Source: Vanrija pseudolonga
Lineage: Eukaryota > Basidiomycota > Tremellomycetes > Trichosporonales > Trichosporonaceae
NCBI RefSeq assembly: GCF_020906515.1
Contig: NC_085853.1
Coordinates: forward strand, 1,240,001-1,304,000
Direction of reading: 5' to 3'
DNA length: 64,000 nt
The position numbers were made by a program, and so were the translations under genes. Shown here in pieces: positions 20,268 through 30,994 of this stretch (the stretch's first letter is position 1; each line of letters starts with the position of its first letter). The notes beneath the pieces are model-generated. The model was not told the origin of the DNA and did no database searches. It saw only the letters and a program-made list of their open reading frames with translations.

Positions 20268-21656
20268 CTACCTCACGTCGCTGGATATGCGTGGCGAGAC
20301 GACAATACGCTCGGCCGCAGGCTGGAGGTAGCCCAGCATCCGTCCCCAGAGGGACGCAGGCTCTGGGCGTACGCTGACGGGGTAGTCGCTGACGCCGACG
20401 TCGAACCCCTCAAGCCGGGGGACGAGACAAAACACGCGCCAAGCGACATCCGCAAAGCGCGCGCACTCGCCCTCGGCGAACGCACGGCGCACATTACCGT
20501 GCTCGTCGTGCACTGCGTCGCCGACGGCCGCGGCGGACGCGAAGCTCGCGCACAGCCCGTCGCCCGCCTCGTCGAGCACCTGCGTGCTGAACTTGACCGC
20601 GACGAGGCCGACCCCAGCGCCGAGCTTGCGCGTCTTGCGGCTGATGGCGTCGAGCGCGGCGCCGCGCACGCTGGTGGCCAGCGGCTCGACGACAGGGCCG
20701 ACATTCACCATCCCGCCGACGAGGGAGGGTACGCGTGCGGCAACCCCAGTGCCCGCCGACACGGCCGCCGCGCCGAGCGCCCACCCGCGCGAGCGGCGCT
20801 CGTAAGCCTCTGCCTCGTGGATGCCGAGGGCGGCAAACACGAGCCCGACACGAACGCCGTAGAAGCGGACATTGGCCGGCGCGACGCGGGGCAGCAGCGC
20901 GAAGAGCGTCTCGAGGCGGCGCTGGACGTTCTCGTCCGCGCCGAAGACGTTGTCGTCTGGCACGGAGAGGGCAGCCACGAGGAGGTGTGCCGCGGGCGCG
21001 AGGAGCGGGTCGGAAGTGTACGTCCCGTTTTGGAGGATGCGTTCTTGGAGCGCCGTGAGGAGGGGTGCCAGGGCGCCGGGAAGCAGAGGGAGGAGGTTGC
21101 CCGCGCGGATATCGCGCGCCACAGGCCCGGGGTGGGCGACGAACAGGCTGCTCATGGCGGCCATGTCTCCGTGGGCGAAGAGGACGAGGAGCGCGAATGT
21201 GAGCGGCGTGATCTGCGCGCGGGGGCGCACGCGCTTGGGAGGGGACGAGGAGGGCGTGCTCCGCGGCGAGCGCTTATGCGGGGGCGTGGCGAAGGGACTC
21301 GGGGTCGAGAGGAGTGGAGACGGCGTGTTGAATGGCGAGGGGGACGAGCTGGCCGAGGAGATGAAGGAGGCGAGCGAGCGCGAGGGCGAGGAGGAGTACA
21401 TGGGCCAGATATCGCGTGGCACGCGGCCGGTGGAGAGGGCGCCGCGCGTGGACGCGAGGCCTTGGGCCAGGTGGCGGAGCGCGGCGGGGGAGAGGGCATG
21501 GATGAGGGATGGGGACAGGTCGCGCAGGGCGAGGGGAGTGTGAGTGTACGGAGGGGGCAGGAGGGGGGAGACGTCGAGCGCAGGAAAGTCGAGGATCACG
21601 CCGTCGGCGTCTACAACGCCCGAGGCGCCGTACGGCGTGGGTGTGGCGGCGAGCAT
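20268..21656 (-). CDS. Unknown protein family, copy A (intronless)
   Basis: I do not recognise this protein; its importance is that it has two relatives and a relic at 47-53 kb. It is about 462 residues from the ATG at 21656; an upstream start or 5' intron is possible because similarity-like residues run further 5'. Shared family marks are YGASGVVDADGVILDF near the N-terminus, RRLETLFALLPRV, then GVRVGLVFAALGIHEAEAY, and near the C-terminus KFSTQVLDEAGDGLCASF followed by WRVFCLVPRLEGFD. Between the N-terminal motif and the core lies a Ser/Pro-rich stretch with basic patches (HKRSPRSTPSSSPPKR), perhaps a nuclear signal. There is no signal peptide and no clear membrane span. It is convergent with the lyase gene. 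Unlike copies B and C it has no intron after the T/S-G-x-V-P-like position. Confidence 0.7.
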   Translation of the reverse strand: MLAATPTPYGASGVVDADGVILDFPALDVSPLLPPPYTHTPLALRDLSPSLIHALSPAALRHLAQGLASTRGALSTGRVPRDIWPMYSSSPSRSLASFISSASSSPSPFNTPSPLLSTPSPFATPPHKRSPRSTPSSSPPKRVRPRAQITPLTFALLVLFAHGDMAAMSSLFVAHPGPVARDIRAGNLLPLLPGALAPLLTALQERILQNGTYTSDPLLAPAAHLLVAALSVPDDNVFGADENVQRRLETLFALLPRVAPANVRFYGVRVGLVFAALGIHEAEAYERRSRGWALGAAAVSAGTGVAARVPSLVGGMVNVGPVVEPLATSVRGAALDAISRKTRKLGAGVGLVAVKFSTQVLDEAGDGLCASFASAAAVGDAVHDEHGNVRRAFAEGECARFADVAWRVFCLVPRLEGFDVGVSDYPVSVRPEPASLWGRMLGYLQPAAERIVVSPRISSDVR

Positions 21657-23487
21657 GGGGGAGCTACGGAGGTCGGGCAAGTCGGAGGGGACGGCTACGG
21701 GCTCGCTGGGAGCTATGTACAGCTATGAACAGGGGGAGGAGGGGGGAACAAGGGGAAGAAGCCCGCCGGCGACACGACATGCATGCATATGTATGATGGC
21801 GACGACGACGAGCACCACACTCACCATCAAGAAGAGAGACAGCATGCGCACGACTCGACCAGCCCCCCGAGATGCATTGCACACCGCCGCGAATGTCAGC
21901 CTCACTAGCATGCATGCATCTCCAACGTCCGTCGGCGGATGACACCTCCCCCACGACACCATTGGCAACTTGCTCGCCGGCGAAAGCGACTTGCTCGACG
22001 CACGCCTAGTTCGGATAAATGCCACACTGTTTTCGGAGGGTGAGGCTGACATTGACTAGGGGCGGCGCTTATCTCGGCGCTTATGGATTAGGTTTGGTCC
22101 GTGGGTGGATTAGGACGTTGTGTCCGCGGGATTAGGTTTCGCGTGTCACGTGCTTTGATGTATTAGGACAGGATCAGGTGATGCATACAAACAAAGCACA
22201 ACACTGCAACCAGACTTGTTTGGACTGGAGGAGAGGGGCCCCGGTGGGCATTGCTTGTTTGTCTGTTTGTTTGGCAAGCCTGCTCCGAGCAAGACCACAT
22301 AGTATCTAGCGGAGCAGGCTTTCGCTGGCAAGCTACAGTAGGCTACCAGGCCAAACGCGCAAACATGGCCATGACCGCTGGTAAGAGAAGTGCTTGATGT
22401 TGCGGGGGCCATCGTCCAGTGAATGCCCAACAGAGGAGGTCCAGCCAGCGCGTTGAGTGACGTGGGGCAAAGCATGCGGCACTGCACAGCGACGGCCGTC
22501 ACGCACAACGCCTTGGGCTGCCTGCCAGAGAGCGGATTAGGCGTGCACTGTGTCAACACTGGACGGCTGCACTTGGCCCTGCAGCAGAACGGCATAGACG
22601 CCGTGCAGTGAGACGGCTCGCACGGACACTCAGTGGCTTGTCCAGGTCCCCGACAGGATCAGTTCAGCTCGTCCCTGTATGCAGTTTGCAACCTTCTCTC
22701 AGTGGTTGGGGAAGGGTCGGCAATGTGCACAAGTCGAAGCTGAACGCGACCTGGGCGAGCGATGAGAGAGGGCTGTGAGAAGGTACGTCGCCGAAAGTGG
22801 CTTGCCGAGTGTGCCACACACAACGACCTGCGGGGGAGGCGCTGACCTCCGCCGTCGCCGTACCGGAGGTCCTCTTCCAGCACAGATGGTAGACTCGTGC
22901 TCGCACTCTAGATCACCACCTGCCTGACGCGTTGGACACGAGGTAAGGGCCGACCTGCCGCGTGTGTGTGTGAGCGACTGCCGTCCGTCTCCTCCCCCCC
23001 AGCGCGCCTGCGAGGCCACGCACACACGCGCGGTGCGTGCGGCGGCGTCGATTGGCACCTTCCAGCGGCTGTGCGCGCCTGCTTCTTGCTTGGCACGCCT
23101 GGTTCTGATTCCACAGCTGGCAGCGTCTGACGGGGACGAGGTGTGTACATACCCAAGTCAAACGAGGTACAAGTTGTAGGCAACCCCTCTCGTCTCTTCT
23201 CTAGTACAGTCCAACTGGGCTCTACTGGTAGTTTGAAACCCTATCATTCCTCTGAAATCAGTGTCAGTCTAAGAACCAGTGCAAAGCGTGGTGCGAGAAG
23301 GTGGATGGCAAGAAGGTGGCTGGGAGAGTGTGTGTGTCAACAAGCAGCGATTCTGACCCCGCCGCCGCCACTCTCCGTCGCACCGCCGCACAAGCCGACG
23401 CCACCTCCACTTCTCACTCACCACTACAAAGCTCAGCCAAATTCCACCACCTCGCTGACACAACAACACAACACCACCACACCGACA
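21657..23487. other. Divergent intergenic region between family copy A and RTR1
   Basis: About 1.8 kb with no supported gene. It contains the ordered repeat array at 22064-22136 described separately, TTTG-rich simple sequence near 22255-22275, and on its right side the leader of the RTR1-like gene. The open frame running into RTR1 from 23143 has no ATG-supported domain and is treated as leader. Confidence 0.5.
22064..22152. promoter_or_regulatory. Phased GGATTAGG array with flanking GGCGCTTAT pair and E-box
   Basis: GGCGCTTAT occurs at 22064-22072 and 22076-22084 (12-base step). Directly after it, GGATTAGG occurs at 22085-22092, 22107-22114 and 22129-22136, exactly 22 bases apart each time, while the 14 bases between copies differ. 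A palindromic CACGTG E-box follows at 22147-22152. Conserved short words at a two-helical-turn spacing in a divergent intergenic region look like binding sites for a regulator contacting one DNA face. The factor is unknown; GGATTA is the core liked by bicoid-type homeodomains, which is only an analogy. Confidence 0.4.
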
Positions 23488-24813
23488 ATGCAAGCCGGCC
23501 CGTCCCGCCTCGGCGGCGGCAGCACCAGCACCCCGCGCGCCCCCCAACCACAACGCACGCTCAAGCAGCCCATGTCCCTCGGCGTCGCGGAACGCTCTGC
23601 GACCCCAGCGGCGCAATCGGACGCCGCGAGCCTGCGCCGCGCGCTCGAGCGCCGTGCCGAGCTGTCGCGCAGGGCGGATAAGTGGATGGATCGGCTGATG
23701 GAGGAGGTCGTGGACCGGGTCGCGTTCCAGCGGGCTGTGAGTTGCACCGCGCCGTGCCGTGCCGTGCCGTGCCGTCGCCTTCCTTCCTCGCTGACACCGC
23801 GCCAGCTCTCGTACGTCCACGCGAAACAATACGCCGAGGTCGAGCACGAGCGGCACCTGAACAACATGTGCGCGTACCCGCTCTGCCCGAACCCGCCCGC
23901 GGCGCCGTACCGCTCCCAGCGGCGCTTCGTGGTCAGCACGCGCAATCGCAGCATCACCGAGACGGAAGGTAACGCCGACGAGGCGTTCTGCAGCGGCCGG
24001 TGCCGCGCCCGCTCGTCGTGGGTGCGCAACACGCTCGGCACGGAGGCGGCGTGGATCCGCGGCAAGGTCGAGCCGCTCGTGTTGCTTGAGGATCTCGAGG
24101 AACGGGGCGAGGTGCGCTGGGGTGGGCGGAGGGGGGACGTGCTTGAGCGGGTCAAGGTGCCCGGGCCAGAGGCGGAGGCGGCGCCGGCTGCTGTGCAAAC
24201 ACCGCAGGCAGCACAAGGGTACGCCGTCGCCCCAGACCCTGCTACTCCCACCCCAGCCGTGGTCGCCGCGCCGGCGTCCCCCGCGACGGCAGCACCCGCC
24301 GCGCCAGCGACAACCACCGCGACGACAGCACCAGCCCGACCCACACCAGCCCGCGCACCGCAGAACCTCACCCCCGCCCCCACCCCCGCCGCGCCCACCA
24401 GCCCCCAGCCAATCCAGGACCTGATCGCCAACCTGGCCATCTACGAGCGCCCCACGCCGACGAGCAAGCCGCTCCCGCCGAGCCTGAGCCCCGCTGCGCC
24501 GCCGCCGGCGCAGGAGGCAGTAGTACCCACCGCGCCGCCCCTGCCCCTCCCCCAGCGCACCTCGGCCCTTACGCCGCCCCGCCGCGCAGCCGGCGCGTCG
24601 TCCATGATCTCGTCGTCGAGCACCAAGCTCGCGTCGACGCTGCTTGCTGCTGCGAAAGCCCTCCCGCCCGGCGTGCAGGACGACAGCGACGCCGAGAGCT
24701 CGGCCAGTGAGGAGGACTGGGCAAAGGAGATGGGATGGGGTAAAGGCGCTGAAGTCGATGCTCTGTTCGACGAGGCGCGCGCCGCGCGCGACTTGCTCGA
24801 CGAAGCGGCATAG
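23488..24813 (+). CDS. RTR1: RTR1/RPAP2-type RNA polymerase II CTD phosphatase
   Basis: A nuclear/cytoplasmic protein of the Rtr1/RPAP2 family, which removes Ser5 phosphates from the RNA polymerase II C-terminal domain and helps polymerase import. The core is read as LSYVHAKQYAEVEHERHLNNM, then the first half of the zinc site CAYPLC and, about 35 residues on, FCSGRC, the second half. The ATG at 23488 follows an AC-rich leader. One intron at 23737-23805 (69 nt, GTGAGT...GCCAG) interrupts the protein just before the core; it is a multiple of three and has no stop, so retention would add 23 residues. The C-terminal half is a long Pro/Ala/Thr-rich linker followed by an acidic tail (DSDAESSASEEDWAKEMGWG), a common ending in this family. 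Total is about 418 residues after splicing. Confidence 0.85.
   Translation: MQAGPSRLGGGSTSTPRAPQPQRTLKQPMSLGVAERSATPAAQSDAASLRRALERRAELSRRADKWMDRLMEEVVDRVAFQRAVSCTAPCRAVPCRRLPSSLTPRQLSYVHAKQYAEVEHERHLNNMCAYPLCPNPPAAPYRSQRRFVVSTRNRSITETEGNADEAFCSGRCRARSSWVRNTLGTEAAWIRGKVEPLVLLEDLEERGEVRWGGRRGDVLERVKVPGPEAEAAPAAVQTPQAAQGYAVAPDPATPTPAVVAAPASPATAAPAAPATTTATTAPARPTPARAPQNLTPAPTPAAPTSPQPIQDLIANLAIYERPTPTSKPLPPSLSPAAPPPAQEAVVPTAPPLPLPQRTSALTPPRRAAGASSMISSSSTKLASTLLAAAKALPPGVQDDSDAESSASEEDWAKEMGWGKGAEVDALFDEARAARDLLDEAA
23755..23779 (+). repeat. GCCGT pentanucleotide repeat inside the RTR1 intron
   Basis: About five consecutive GCCGT units lie in the 69-nt intron. Change by single units would alter intron length and the frame of unspliced message. 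Confidence 0.75.
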
Positions 24814-25509
24814 CTGTCAATACACTGCAGCACACATACACCATGACAGCGTCACGCTTCACAACATTTCATTTGATGGCATAGCATACATACTACACAA
24901 TAGTGTCCGGCTGCATTGCATTGATGCAACAGTGTGAGATGGTACGGATGTAGCGTAAAGAATCGTCAACATGATGGTGCGTATATGTGTGTGGTAGTGA
25001 GTGCTGATGGGATGGAATCGTATAGTGCATGGTGTGCGTGGTGGGTTGTTCGTGGTGTTGTTGGTGGTGATTGTGGCGGCGGCGGTGTCTGCATACCGCG
25101 CGCGGCTGTTCGTGGCCGTGTATGTCGAACAGCAGCGCATGTCGTGCATGCCAGTGTGCACCAAGGTGCCAGGTGTTCCCAGTGTCCGTTTGCGACGCAA
25201 GGGGTTGTTGTGGTGGGTGGGGGAGCAGAAGCCGCGGTGGAGGGCGGCCACGGTGGGCGAGTGGGTGGCACGGGGCGGGGAGGGGGAGGCGTACCTCCGC
25301 AAGTCCGTCGCCGCCACCGTTGCACTGCCAAGCCGCCAAAGGGTCGGCAAAAGTGGCCGCGTCCGCGCTGTTGCGTAGTGCGTGTTCCCCGTTGCGATCG
25401 CTGGTATATCGTCGTTGATAGGCGGGCGTTGCGGCGTGCGTACATTGATGCACGGCCCGCGTGCCCCCCTCTACTGCGCTCGGCTCAAGGCCGTGCGCCT
25501 CGCACGCCC
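24814..25509. other. Convergent intergenic region
   Basis: About 700 bases between two convergent genes; GT-rich on the plus strand near 25000-25100. No supported gene; should hold both terminators. Confidence 0.5.
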
Positions 25510-26558
25510 CTAATCCTCGAGCGCGTGGCGGATCATGGCCCTGCGAATCTTGATCGACACGGCCCGGTCGGCGTCGGTGCACGAGCGCTGGATGCGGATG
25601 CTCGCGTCGACAATCTGCTCAAGCACGCTCCACTCCAGGATGCCACGGTCGTATAGGCGGACAAGCTCGCCGTCGGTAATAGAGTCGTACTCGTGCGGCT
25701 CGAGCAGGAAGAGGTCGGTGTACTGCTCGAGCGGGGAGCGCGCCGGTGTTGCCCCTGCCGAAGCGGCGTGTCTCCTTGTGCCTCGCTGCGCGGCCGACGA
25801 GGCAGCCGCCGGTTGTGGCGCACCCGAGGGCACGACCGAAGGCGAAGGGAGGGCAATGTGTGAAGGGCGGCAAGGGGATGCTGGCGTCGAAACAGAAGCC
25901 ATGAGTGCGCCTGCGAGTGCGTCGCTCGACAGGTATGGTACCCCGCCGGGGGTCGATGCTTTGGGCTGCGGCATACAGTCAGCACTGGGTTCGGCGTGGT
26001 CGTTGTTGACGGGAACCGAGGCGGTAGCCGCAGCCGAGACAGGCGACTGTCTCCTTCCCATAGCGGACGGCGGCCGCAAAAACTACTCACAGTTACTGGC
26101 AGCGACTTCAGGTCTGTCCGGCTGTCGTTTGACGCCGGGAGCGACGGTGTGCGCGACGATGAGCGCGAAGCGGTGACGCGGGCCGTCATGTCTCGAGTGG
26201 TTACTGGGGGTTCGGACTAGGCCGTGGTTAGCGCGTGGGCGGTGGGCAGGGTGAAAACCGCCGATCGCCGAGGCGCGAGGAGGCGTGATCGACTTACAGA
26301 GCAGCGGGCTAGACCTGGTGGTGACAGGTCCGGGGGCTGGAGGTGGGGCGCGTCAAAGTAGCCGTGGGATGTCCAGGGGGTGCTTGGGCCAGCGTCGAGG
26401 CCGAGAGGAGAAGAGGTCTGGTAGTGTGGCGGCACGGCGGTTGACGGTGTCGAGGGGGTCGCGGAGGAAGGTGTTGCCTGCTGGTGCTGGTGCTGGCGCG
26501 GCGGGGCAAATGATGTGGGGAGGGGGTGTACGGGGAGAGCGTGAGAGAGCACGGGCAT
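25510..26558 (-). CDS. Hypothetical low-complexity protein with a conserved-looking C-terminus
   Basis: I do not recognise this protein. Three exons fit splice signals and frame: 26298-26558, 26091-26216 and 25510-25965, giving about 280 residues. The introns have good signals (GTAAGTCGATC...CGGCCTAG; GTGAGTAG...CTGAC...CCGCAG). The N-terminal half is Pro/Ser/Thr/His/Gln-rich (HQHQQATPSSATPSTPSTA). The C-terminal 75 residues look folded and acidic: YTDLFLLEPHEYDSITDGEL, then LVRLYDRGILEWSVLEQIVD and IKIRRAMIRHALED. The ATG at 26558 is my choice because reading quality falls off upstream, but the frame stays open to about 27203, so a longer N-terminus cannot be excluded. The composition suits a regulatory or scaffold protein; that is inference. 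Confidence 0.5.
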
Positions 26559-29500
26559 TGCCCGGGGACGGTGTTGTGGACGACGCTTTCCGGAGCGCTT
26601 GCACCTCTTTGTGCCGCGGTCTGGTGTAGAGAGGCAGGTTGTGCTGCCAAAGGAGTAGAGGCGTTTTCGCACTCGGGGGAGGAGAGGGGAGATGATGGCT
26701 AGGTCAGCAATCTTGATAGTGTCGCTGGGGCGACGAGTCGGGTTGGAGAGGGAAGAGTGCAACGGTGGGGTTGGTTGGTGGTGGTCGTGATGGCGGCCAG
26801 CGTGGTGGTGGTAGTGAGGGCGGCGACGGTGTGCGACTTTGGGGGGAAGGAAGGGGTGGTGCAGGGGGTGGTGGTGTGGTGTTTCGTGTCGTGGTGGATT
26901 CTGGCTCTTGTTCGTTCTCGAGTCCTGTGTGTAGCCGTGCTCTATATGATGATATTGACAACGGTGAGAATGTGAGATGAATGCCGATGGGTGGAGTCCA
27001 GAGTGGTGGTGGTGGTGGTAGTTGGAGAGAAGGGGGTTGAGAGGAACGAGGAGAGGAGGACAACTCGACGACGACAACGGCGACGACGACGACAACGGCC
27101 ATCCGAACTGCTGCAGGTGTTGCTGCCTGCTGCTGCACGACGAGAACTGGTACAAACTCTTTCGCCTCCTTGCGCCTCCGTCCGTCCTGACCTGACTCGG
27201 CACGGCTGCGGCACCTGCTGCTTCTACTGCTTCTGCTTGTCAACGGGCCAAGAGGGGCAGGGGTGGGGGCCGCGACTCTTGTTACGGGGTGGGTGGCGTC
27301 ACTGTATCCAGGTGGGGCGCGCGGTGGGCACGGCAGCAGCAGCAGCAAGCAGCGCGACGAGGCCTGGCCCCCGCCATGCTGGCTGCATCACCTTCCCTCC
27401 CCACGGTCAAGGCCAAGCATCCACCTTTTTTCCCAGGTCCGGCCCATCGTAACTGTGAAATCCCAGTCCCTCTGCGCCGCGGCGGCGGCAGCAGCGTCGG
27501 TACCGAGTCGCGCGTTGCACTCTCTCCTCCTCGCCTGCGACACTGGTGCCGAGCCAAAACTAGCTCTGCGGCATCATCCTGGCACTGGCTCGCTCGTTTG
27601 AGCAGCCAGCAGCAGCTGCCGAGCTAAGGGGCCGCCGGCGGCGGCGGCGTGAATCATTTTCGTGTGTGTCGTGGTCGTGTCTAGACCTTGATGCGTCAGG
27701 CACAAAGGGAGGGAGGGAAGCACAAGGCCAAGGGCTAGACATCCACCGGTTGTCGTTTCCCAGCCAGCCAGCCGCCCGCCGCGGCGCCCAAGGGAATCTC
27801 CGAGCCGGGGGAGTGGTCAAAGGAGGAGTGCGCGCGCCTGCCGAGTCCAGGGCAGGGTCGTACCAGTTGGTTGTCGCATCAGCAATAGCACTAGGGCAGA
27901 GGATGCAATCTAAAAGTAGGAATGGGGCAGCAACAGCGAAAGAGGGGGCACAATGGCCAAGGCCAGACCCAGACCACCAGGGACAGGACAGAGCGCCGTT
28001 GTCGAGCGGGTATTAAGGACCAAGGCATGACCCCCTGGCTGGTCCCCACTGGCCAGGCCCACCATACCATGCCACCTTGGCTAGTACGACGCTGTCCCCC
28101 TTTCCCTTGCGCCCCCCCCCCCACCCCTGCTAGTTCGAGATGGAATATTGAGCGTGTCCTTCTTGCACCCTGATCACGGCCTCGGATCTACTTGGATGCT
28201 GCTCACAAATGCCCCGGTCGGGTGGCCTTGCTTGCGTGGCATCATCCTAAAAATGCACGCAACACAACATCCTCGCTTCAAGTAGACGCGGCCTCGGTGC
28301 GCCATGCCCGCTGGATGGGACAGATTGTGTCTCATTGTCGTCGGCGTCGCGTCGCGCGACCTTCCTCTTCGGCGCCTGTGCGCCCCCGCCCCCTCCCAAT
28401 CGGTCTCTTCCCTGCTCGTAATAGCAGAGGGTCGTCTTCGGCCTGACATTCATGACGGTGATGATGCACAGGTCCAGACCAGATCAGAGCGCCCCCTCCG
28501 CCCCCTCGGCGCCACGTCGGGCGCGGGCGCGCCGCGCGCGTCATTGTGGAGCGCAGAGCGCAGTGGGCGCGTGAGACGGAGACGGCCTGTTGCTCGGCGC
28601 CCGCGGGGGCGCAGCTACGGCACTTTTACTGAAGGCAACCCCCACTCCGCATCAGGGATGTCGGCAACTCGGTCAAATCCGACCCCTGGCTGGGCTGGGC
28701 TGGAGGAGGCGAACACTGACGGACGTGAGACACCCTTGTTCTCGGGACGGACACTGTGGGCAGCGGCCACGGTGGGCGGCGCGCGCGGCGTCGTCGCCTT
28801 CCTTCTCGTTCGGTACATGTCCTAGCGAGGAGAACGAGCCACCGACCAACCAACACACCAATACACATTCGCTCATTTAACTGCGCCGAGTACGCCACTT
28901 TCCGCCGGGCTATGCAAGTGGCACCCATGCATTCAGTGCCCTCGCCAAGACTGTGGCGTTGCTGTTCCTCGACCCGCAACTCTCATGTAGCCAAGCATCG
29001 CGTCCAGCCGACCCGACGAGCTGCAGTTGCGGCACCATCGCTACTGTACACTACGGCGTGACGAGTTGTGCCAGAACGCGGGGGTAACACTGTGTGCCAG
29101 CGTGCCGACGTGCCAGACAGCAGGAGTGTCGGGTGCGACTGGCAACCGTGCCTCGTGCCGCGGCCCGTCGTGAGTGAGCTCTGGGCGGCCTGGCCACTGG
29201 GTCACACTTTTTTGCATCGGTACCAAGGTTTGATGTGCAGGGAGGAGGCGCTCCCCAAACACATTTATCCACGGTACCAGATCCGCCAGATCCAGGCCGG
29301 GCGGTTGCGAGAGCCGTTACGAGACGAGGAGCAGAATGGCGTCGAGGGACGACGAGCAAGCGTGCAAGCGGCCGGTTCTGAAGCAAAGCCAGCAGCATGC
29401 AAGCCATGCCGGAGCGGGGCACCCGACAGATCGTGAGTGCCCGTCCATGCCAATCGAAAGCATTCACGCCCGCCCCCGCCCGCCCACGTCGGCTGTGAGC

Positions 29501-30994
29501 ATGGGAGAAGACGACGCGGCAATGGCCTCCATTCCTCGCCTCTCTAACTCCGCCTCGAAGCGGGGCCGCATATCACGCGTGCAGCGCGCAATGCTGCTGC
29601 AATGCATCAATGCATCGTCCCATGGCCGTGGCGTCGAGCTTAGCTGCCGCGCGCCATGCATCGCGCTCCCTCGTCTCGTCTGCAGCACCCACCTTCCCGT
29701 TGTTTACACCACCACGAGCACAAGGTTTCAAACAGCCCGTTGAATGGTAACCGATTCCAACCCCCACCCCTGGGCCTGACCTGGCCTGGCCCGACAGCTT
29801 AAGCCGCGACCGGCCCATGGCTAACTGTGGCGCTCGCTGCCTCCTCTTCACAACCCAACCCTATATGAGAGAAATAGGATTCGGGGTGGACCAAACGATG
29901 CGACGAGGCCAATCAGCGCGCGGTGCACACTGCCGCGGAGAGTTGCGCGCTGCGGAGCGGCGCGTCGCGGAGTGTTTGTTGGCGTCGTCGGACCTTGGCT
30001 TCCCCCGGCCCTCGGCACGGGCACGCCGTTCCGGGGTGTTGTTGGCGTCAGCGTCAACGACGACACGCCAGCCGTGCCGCGGCGCCCCCGACGTGCGTGC
30101 GTGCGTGCGACTCGGCGCCGTGCCGTGCGGTCGTGAGGCGAGCGTAGCTCTGGGACGATGTCAGACGAGGTTCCAGACCGGTGGGAGCGGGCACATTGTT
30201 TGGCGCAATGTCTCTGGCAAGGCTGGCAGGAGGCGACAGGGCCGGCCGTTTGAGCTGCTACTGCTTCAACACGACTTCACGACCCCAGGCACGCTGCGAG
30301 CGGGCGGGTGTACGTCTCGCTCGTTGTGCGGCACGCTCTGAAACGTCTTGTCTGTCCGTTCCCCACCGCCCAGTGGCATGTGTACATGGCGGTGCAGCAT
30401 GCCCAGTTCCTGGCCTCCATGCAAATGGCCGCTGCTGGGCACACGAGCGTGCCTGTCTCATCTTCACGGCGACGACGGCGAGGACGACGGTGCCACGCTC
30501 GGTTGGTCGGCTGCGTACGCTCTTTCGCCCTTTCTCACCCGCCTTGTTTCGGATACATGCTCAGCTTGCTGTGCAACAAGAAACGACACGACGACGTCGC
30601 GCTGGCGCTCGCGCTCGCTGGTGGGGTTGGGCCCCATGTCCGTCTGTGAAGCAAGTGGCATCGTCGAGGAGACAAAGTGGCAGTGAGCGCAGTGATCGAC
30701 ATCAAAGTGGAGGCCACGAGGCAAAATCCACCACATCACTGCCCACCGCGCCTACGATGCCGTCAGTGCCCAGGCGGCTCACACTACTCCGATCTCGAGC
30801 TGATATGCATCCATTCACCCTTGTATCTTGCAACTTTTCTAGATCCATCACTTACTTCCGCACGCACATCAGGGAGAAGACCGCGAACTGCACACACGCA
30901 CGCACGGGGCACCGCGTCGAGGCCGCACACATCGCAGACACTCGGAGCGCGCGCGTCACTTCTCCACTACCTCGACACATCCGCGACCCACGCC
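26559..30994. other. Long region without a convincing gene
   Basis: About 4.4 kb, far longer than other gaps in this window (mostly 0.3-1.5 kb). The left part (26600-27100) is GT/GGT-rich on the plus strand, CA/CCA-rich on the minus strand; a C run lies near 28115. Many open frames exist because of the GC content, but none has family motifs, consistent splice sites or good starts. It may be a long 5' leader of the minus-strand gene at 25510-26558, the promoter of the GT71 gene, or contain non-coding RNA. Confidence 0.4.

Noticed and set aside
20121-21728. A 535-codon plus-strand frame opposite family copy A
   Set aside because: The minus strand has motifs shared with two other loci, so the plus-strand frame is the shadow.
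23143-23487. N-terminal extension of RTR1
   Set aside because: The frame is open upstream but reads as simple leader (AC-rich, many Pro/Thr), has no conserved part, and the ATG at 23488 precedes the normal start of the family.
26757-27050. Small Gly/Val-rich frames on the plus strand
   Set aside because: They come from GT/GGT simple sequence and have no supporting features.
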